A stretch of DNA of 64,000 nt from DATLSM01 sp035534175 (GTDB taxonomy: Bacteria; Actinomycetota; Thermoleophilia; Solirubrobacterales; 70-9): NCBI GenBank assembly GCA_035534175.1, contig DATLSM010000073.1:5641-69640 (forward strand). The letters are read 5' to 3'. The first letter of the stretch is position 1. Every line of letters begins with the position of its first letter. The position numbers were made by a program, and so were the translations under genes. Shown piece after piece: positions 60,131 through 64,000 of the stretch. The notes below the pieces were generated by a model that saw only the letters and a program-made list of their open reading frames with translations, did not search any database and was not told where the DNA came from.

Positions 60131-61012
60131 ATGGGAGAACCCGCGGTTCAGCTTGAGGGGCTCGGCGAGGCGAGGGAGTCGGTGCGCGGCATCGCCGAGC
60201 AGGCGCTGGAGTGGGTTCGGGTCAGCGAGGGGCGGATCGTCGAGGCCGATGCGCGGGCGGAGGCAAGGTTGCTGGAGGCTCGCGGCGAGATCAAGGTGCG
60301 GGCGATGGCGGCTCTGCGCAAGGTCGGCGAGGAGGGCAAGGAGCGCATAGCGGCGGAGCGCGGACGGCGCCGGGACGCCGAAGCTCGGGCGAGCCGGGCT
60401 GAGGATGCCAGGAATCGGGGCGAGAGGGCCTTGGAGCAGTCCAAGCTGAGTGCCGAGCGCGAGCGGAAAACGCTTGCCGAGGAGCTTGCGGCCAGCCGGG
60501 CGGAGGCCGGGGATGCGCTCGCCGAGATGGTCGCCAAGCTCGGGCAGGAGGCAAAACGACGCGAGCATGAGGCTCGCGCCGAGGTTCAGCTGGAGGCCGA
60601 CCGTAGGGTCGCCGCGGCGGAGCAGCGGGCAGCAGATGCCGAGGCCAGAGCGGCCGAGGCGCACGAGACCGCGGTGCGGATCGAGACCGAGATCGAGCGG
60701 CGCGTAATGGAGGGCACCGAGGAGGTGCGACGCGAGGCCGAGGAGCGGGTGCAGAAGCTGGTCGAGAAGGTCGAGCATGAGGCGGCGGAGATTGCCCGGG
60801 CGCGGGCCGAGGATCAGCTGCGGGCGGAGTCGGACCGCATCCGGGTGCAGACCGAGCGGCGCGAGGAGCGTGCCAGGCAGGCCGCCGAGGAGGAGATCAA
60901 GGCGAGCGCCAACCGGGCCAGGCGCGAGGCCCTCACCGCCGCGGAGGAGACGGCGCCGGACTGGGCGCGGTCGGATTCGGCGGCCTCTCCCGCCGGCTAC
61001 CGGACCTTCTAG
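60131..61012 (+). CDS. Long alpha-helical coiled-coil protein of unknown function
   Basis: A 293-aa soluble protein, nearly all charged helix. After a short start (GEPAVQLEGLGEARESVRGIAEQAL) more than 200 residues are Glu/Arg/Ala-rich heptad-like sequence with few Pro or aromatic residues, ending in a short flexible tail. Such proteins serve as scaffolds or polar/cytoskeletal organisers (DivIVA-, FtsB- or SMC-like in general style); I cannot assign one. It lies 13 bp before cysS. The start is set by the TAGGTT -10. Confidence 0.75.
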   Translation: MGEPAVQLEGLGEARESVRGIAEQALEWVRVSEGRIVEADARAEARLLEARGEIKVRAMAALRKVGEEGKERIAAERGRRRDAEARASRAEDARNRGERALEQSKLSAERERKTLAEELAASRAEAGDALAEMVAKLGQEAKRREHEARAEVQLEADRRVAAAEQRAADAEARAAEAHETAVRIETEIERRVMEGTEEVRREAEERVQKLVEKVEHEAAEIARARAEDQLRAESDRIRVQTERREERARQAAEEEIKASANRARREALTAAEETAPDWARSDSAASPAGYRTF

Positions 61013-61025
61013 GCTCCGCCTCGCG

Positions 61026-62405
61026 ATGCGCGAGGTGAGGATCAAGGACAGCCTGACCGGGAGGCTGCAGACGATCGACCCCGCCGAGGAGGTCGGCATC
61101 TACGTCTGTGGGCCGACGGTCTACAGCAGGATCCACATCGGCAACGCCCGGCCGTTCGTCGTCTTTTCCCTGCTCGCCCGGTTTCTCAGGTCCGAGGGCT
61201 TCGGGGTGCGACTGGTGGTCAATGTCACCGACATCAACGACAAGATCTACGTCGCGGCACAGGATGCGGGGGAGCCCTCGGCGCAGTTCGCCGCGCGGAT
61301 GACAAGGGCGTATTTCGAGGACACTGACCGGCTCGACCTGGGACGGCCGGATGCCGAGCCGCTGGCCGGCGAGACGATCGGCGCAATCGTCGCGCTGATC
61401 GCCGCTCTGGTCGAGTCGGGGCACGCCTATGAGTCCGGGGGCGATGTCTATTTCCGCGTGCGCAGCTTCGCCGCCTACGGCAAGCTCTCCAACCGCAAGC
61501 CGCAGGACATGGACCAGGGGGAGGAGGCCGGCTCGGCATCGCTGAAGGAGGATCCGCTCGACTTCGCCCTGTGGAAGGCCCACAAAGTGGGGGAGGACAC
61601 CACCTGGGATTCGCCCTGGGGAGCCGGCCGCCCCGGATGGCACGTCGAGTGCTCGGCGATGGCAGAGGCCGAGCTGGGCCCATCGTTTGCGATCCACGGC
61701 GGCGGCTCGGACCTCCTCTTCCCCCACCACGAGAACGAGATCGCGCAGTCGGAGGCCGCGGGGCGCCCGTTCGCCAGGACCTGGATGCACAACGGAATGG
61801 TCGAGGCCGATGCCGCCAAGATGTCGAAGTCGCTGGGCAACATCTTCCAACTCTCCGCAGCGCTCGATCGCTACGGGCGCGAGGCGGTCCTCGCCTTTCT
61901 GATCTCTGGGCATTACCGCCAGCCGCTGGCCTTCGGGCCGCAGGAGATGGATCAAGCCGTGGCCAGGGTGGAAGGGCTGCGGAATTTCTTTCGCGATCAC
62001 CCTCTGGGGGTGGCCGGTGAGGTCTCGCCCGAGCAGCGGCGCGAGGGATTGGCCGCGACCCCACCGGCCACCCGGCTGGAAGCCTTCCGCCAGGCCCTGG
62101 CTGAGGACTTCAACACACCGCGGGCGCTGGCCCAGATATTCGCTCTCATCAGTGAGGCAAACAGAGAGGAGATCGTTGGGGCTCCCGAGGCCGTTCGGGA
62201 GATGCTCGAGCTGCTCGGTCTGGGGTCGGTGGCGGACCCCGAGGAGAGCGCCGGCAGCGATGCCGAGGCGCTGCTGGCTGAGCGCGAGAAGGCAAGAGCA
62301 GCGAGGGACTTCGAGCGCGCCGACGCGATTCGCGCCAGGCTGGCTGAGATCGGCTGGGATGTCAGGGACTCGGCCGACGGCGCCCGCCTGGTCCCCAGGG
62401 GTTAG
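61026..62405 (+). CDS. cysS: Cysteinyl-tRNA synthetase
   Basis: A 459-aa class I synthetase. The HIGH-type motif is HIGNARPFVVF, the zinc ligands are in VCGPTVYSRIH and GRPGWHVECSAMA with FPHHENEIAQSEA, and the KMSKS loop is AAKMSKSLGN. The ATG at 61026 is used because it starts right before REVRIKDSLTG; the frame runs open much further upstream through the coiled-coil gene as a shadow. TAGGCT ends 10 nt upstream. rlmB follows after 10 bp. Confidence 0.95.
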   Translation: MREVRIKDSLTGRLQTIDPAEEVGIYVCGPTVYSRIHIGNARPFVVFSLLARFLRSEGFGVRLVVNVTDINDKIYVAAQDAGEPSAQFAARMTRAYFEDTDRLDLGRPDAEPLAGETIGAIVALIAALVESGHAYESGGDVYFRVRSFAAYGKLSNRKPQDMDQGEEAGSASLKEDPLDFALWKAHKVGEDTTWDSPWGAGRPGWHVECSAMAEAELGPSFAIHGGGSDLLFPHHENEIAQSEAAGRPFARTWMHNGMVEADAAKMSKSLGNIFQLSAALDRYGREAVLAFLISGHYRQPLAFGPQEMDQAVARVEGLRNFFRDHPLGVAGEVSPEQRREGLAATPPATRLEAFRQALAEDFNTPRALAQIFALISEANREEIVGAPEAVREMLELLGLGSVADPEESAGSDAEALLAEREKARAARDFERADAIRARLAEIGWDVRDSADGARLVPRG

Positions 62406-62415
62406 GCGTTAGTCG

Positions 62416-63090
62416 ATGGCGGGCCAGCTGATCTATGGCAAGCGGCCGGTTGCCGAGGCGGAGCGGGGGAGGCGTCGGGTGCATCGTGTCTGGCGTCTTC
62501 CCGCGACGTCGGCCGAGGATCTGGCGCAAATGTGCGGTTCGCCAGACCATCAGGGGGTCGTCGCTGAGGTCGATCCCTACCCCTACGCCGAGCCGGAGTC
62601 GCTGCTCCGGGACAAGAGCGCTCTGCTCCTGGCCCTGGACCAGGTGCAGGACCCCCGCAATCTCGGCGCGGTCGCCCGCTCCGCCGAGTTCGCCGGCGCC
62701 GCCGGCCTGGTGATCCCCGACCGCCGCTCGGCCGAGGTGACGGCCGCCGCCTGCAAGGCCTCGGCAGGCGCGGTCGAGCACCTGGCGATCGCCCGCGTCC
62801 GCAACCTCGCGGACTGGTTGGAAGGGGCCAGGAAGGCGGGCTTTTGGATCTGGGGCGCAGACGCCGGCGCCGAGCAGGCACCGTGGGAGGTGGATCTGCG
62901 CGGACCGACGGTTCTGGTCCTGGGCGGGGAGGGCAAGGGGATTCGTCCCCGCGTGGCATCGGCCTGCGACGCCCAGCTTGCCTTTCCCCAGCAGGGGGAA
63001 ATCAGCTCCCTAAACGTCTCAGCCGCCGCCGCGGCCTTGCTCTTTGAGGCGGTCCGACAGAGACGCCAGCTCCTGGCTCCTGGCGCGTAG
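62416..63090 (+). CDS. rlmB: 23S rRNA (guanosine-2251-2'-O)-methyltransferase RlmB, SpoU family
   Basis: A 224-aa trefoil-knot methyltransferase. After the short substrate-binding N-domain (IYGKRPVAEAERG, DHQGVVAEV), the three SpoU motifs are LDQVQDPRNLGAVARSAEFAG, LVLGGEGKGIRP and ISSLNVSAAAAALLFE. It uses SAM to methylate the ribose of G2251 in the ribosomal P-loop. It is the last gene of the cysS unit, before sigH. Confidence 0.94.
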   Translation: MAGQLIYGKRPVAEAERGRRRVHRVWRLPATSAEDLAQMCGSPDHQGVVAEVDPYPYAEPESLLRDKSALLLALDQVQDPRNLGAVARSAEFAGAAGLVIPDRRSAEVTAAACKASAGAVEHLAIARVRNLADWLEGARKAGFWIWGADAGAEQAPWEVDLRGPTVLVLGGEGKGIRPRVASACDAQLAFPQQGEISSLNVSAAAAALLFEAVRQRRQLLAPGA

Positions 63091-63094
63091 CACC

Positions 63095-63119
63095 TGCAAC
63101 GGCGGTTGCAAGATCTTGC
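63095..63119. promoter_or_regulatory. Overlapping palindromes between rlmB and sigH
   Basis: TGCAAC-GGCG-GTTGCA (63095-63110) can form a 6-bp hairpin just after rlmB, and GCAAGATCTTGC (63108-63119) is a perfect 12-bp palindrome that ends 8 nt before the sigH -35 box. The second has the position of an operator for the sigH promoter. Confidence 0.45.
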
Positions 63120-63127
63120 GTTTGGGG

Positions 63128-63155
63128 TTGACAGAACTCCGCCCGCACGTAAACT
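63128..63155 (+). promoter_or_regulatory. Strong sigma-70-type promoter of sigH
   Basis: TTGACA (63128-63133) and TAAACT (63150-63155) are separated by 16 bp, the best -35/-10 pair I see in the window. Transcription should start near 63162, leaving a leader of about 100 nt before the GTG at 63263. Confidence 0.75.
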
Positions 63156-63170
63156 ACCGCTGGAATAAGG

Positions 63171-63209
63171 GTGAACCTCAGCTTGAGTCTGAGATCTCCC
63201 AGTCCATAG
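63171..63209 (+). CDS. Possible 12-codon leader ORF in the sigH mRNA
   Basis: GTG at 63171, directly after TAAGG and about 9 nt from the predicted transcription start, opens NLSLSLRSPSP then TAG. It is rich in Ser and Leu. A GGCGCC/GGCGCC stem (63210-63215 with 63231-63236) follows directly. This may be a regulatory leader peptide or chance. Confidence 0.25.
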   Translation: MNLSLSLRSPSP

Positions 63210-63262
63210 GGCGCCTCAGGGGAGGTAAACGGCGCCACGACCCTTCACAAGGAGAAGGATCT

Positions 63263-63973
63263 GTGGCTCTATCTACGCCTACGCACGCAATGCGACTCCC
63301 TTCGGGACGCCGTCCCGGTGGCGCCCGCCCGCAGAAAGCTAACTCTCAACCTGAGCTTGATGATCATTATCTGGTTGCGCTCGCCAAGGAGGGAAAGTCC
63401 GACGCCTACGACGCGATAGTCCGCCGTTACCGGGGCTTCGTCCGGCTCAAGGCCTCCTCCTACTTTCTCCTCGGCGGCGAGTCCGACGACCTGATCCAGG
63501 AGGGCCTGCTCGGCCTCTACAAGGCGATCCGCGACTATCGGACCGATCGTGAGTCGAGCTTTCGAAACTTCGCTGAGCTCTGCATCACCCGCCAGATCAT
63601 CACCGCGGTGAAGACGGCGACGCGCAACAAGCACACTCCCCTCAACCAGTACGTCTCCTTCAGCCAGACTCCGGCTGCCGCGGGCGACTCGGAAACGACG
63701 CTGGATGAGATCCTCTCGGGGCCGACAGTCCTCGATCCGGTCAACCAGGTGATCGCGGCCGAAGAGCTGGAGAGCCTCGTCTCCTGCCTAACAGGTGTCT
63801 CGGGTGTCCTCTCAGACCTGGAGAGCCGGGTCCTCTCGCTCTATCTCGACGGCCACTCCTACGAGATCGTCGCCGAGCGGCTGGAGTGCGACACCAAGAC
63901 CGTGGACAACGCCCTGCAGCGGGTCAAGCGAAAGGTGGGCATTCACCTGGCCTCGCGCGAGGTCGCCCTCTAG
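63263..63973 (+). CDS. sigH: RNA polymerase sigma factor, SigH-like (sigma-70 family)
   Basis: A 236-aa sigma factor resembling Bacillus SigH. Region 2 is seen at DAIVRRYRGFVRLKASSYFLLGGESDDLIQEGLLGLYKAIRDYR, then FRNFAELCITRQIITAV; region 4 is LSDLESRVLSLYLDGHSYEIVAERL, with CDTKTVDNALQRVKRKV as recognition helix. The GTG at 63263 follows AAGGAG by 8 nt; an upstream frame extends into the leader. Its position straight after rlmB matches the rlmB-yacP-sigH order in Bacillus, apart from the missing yacP. The regulon is unknown. Confidence 0.92.
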   Translation: MALSTPTHAMRLPSGRRPGGARPQKANSQPELDDHYLVALAKEGKSDAYDAIVRRYRGFVRLKASSYFLLGGESDDLIQEGLLGLYKAIRDYRTDRESSFRNFAELCITRQIITAVKTATRNKHTPLNQYVSFSQTPAAAGDSETTLDEILSGPTVLDPVNQVIAAEELESLVSCLTGVSGVLSDLESRVLSLYLDGHSYEIVAERLECDTKTVDNALQRVKRKVGIHLASREVAL

Positions 63974-64000
63974 CGCTGGCGGGTTTTGGCAGGTCGGCCA

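Overview
The window is gene-dense, clearly high-GC DNA from a bacterial chromosome. The gene families suggest a deep-branching actinobacterium of the Thermoleophilia/Solirubrobacterales type: CarD-IspD-IspF-CysS-RlmB order, DisA, ClpC, an F420-type flavin/deazaflavin oxidoreductase, DUF2252, many GTG/TTG starts, and secreted proteins with C-terminal Cys-containing repeat domains. This taxonomic call is an inference from gene content. I saw no tRNA, rRNA, CRISPR array, prophage or intact insertion sequence.

Layout. 1-3.6 kb: the 3' end of a c-di-GMP phosphodiesterase (EAL), then a thiXYZ-like pyrimidine ABC transporter operon on the minus strand, divergent from an Rrf2 regulator. 3.6-6.0 kb: a MoxR ATPase / CoxE-like VWA pair. 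6.2-9.2 kb: a lipoprotein, a CaCA antiporter, and a Bcp peroxiredoxin coupled to a small acidic protein. 9.3-13.6 kb: an acyl-CoA dehydrogenase / DUF2252 / DHA2 transporter operon behind a TetR-type palindrome. 13.6-16.3 kb: typA, a cold-shock gene with a textbook terminator, and a corA pseudogene. 16.4-24.9 kb: a large secreted subtilase-like protein, recD2, a cupin, an FDOR, rlmN, a P450 and a tiny membrane protein. 24.9-33.1 kb: type III glutamine synthetase, a FadN-type beta-oxidation fusion, an ammonium transporter, a LysR regulator and a UspA protein. 33.1-40.1 kb: hypothetical proteins, a HAD phosphatase, a three-domain peptidoglycan hydrolase, a nucleoside phosphorylase and a MerR-like/adenylate cyclase fusion.

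40.2-64 kb is a housekeeping block whose order strongly recalls the Bacillus subtilis tilS-to-sigH region: tilS, hpt, ftsH, folP, folB, folK, (GST), coaX, dusB, greA, lysS, clpC, (AKR), disA, carD, ispD, (PHP phosphatase), ispF, (acyl-CoA synthetase, coiled-coil protein), cysS, rlmB, sigH. Genes in parentheses are not part of the Bacillus order; greA, carD and the PHP gene are also additions relative to it.

A cross-cutting observation is that at least 21 genes have a -10 hexamer (mostly TANNNT) ending 6-9 nt before the start codon, as expected for leaderless mRNAs. This fixes many start sites, several of them GTG or TTG. In two places divergent leaderless genes have overlapping -10 hexamers, with identical 25-bp spacing between start codons. 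Other points of interest are an ispD with no canonical start codon, leader ORFs ahead of greA, clpC and sigH, and proteins of three cyclic-nucleotide systems (c-di-GMP, cAMP, c-di-AMP). No single wholly new multi-gene system stood out; the overlapping bidirectional leaderless promoters and the MerR-cyclase fusion are the strongest leads.
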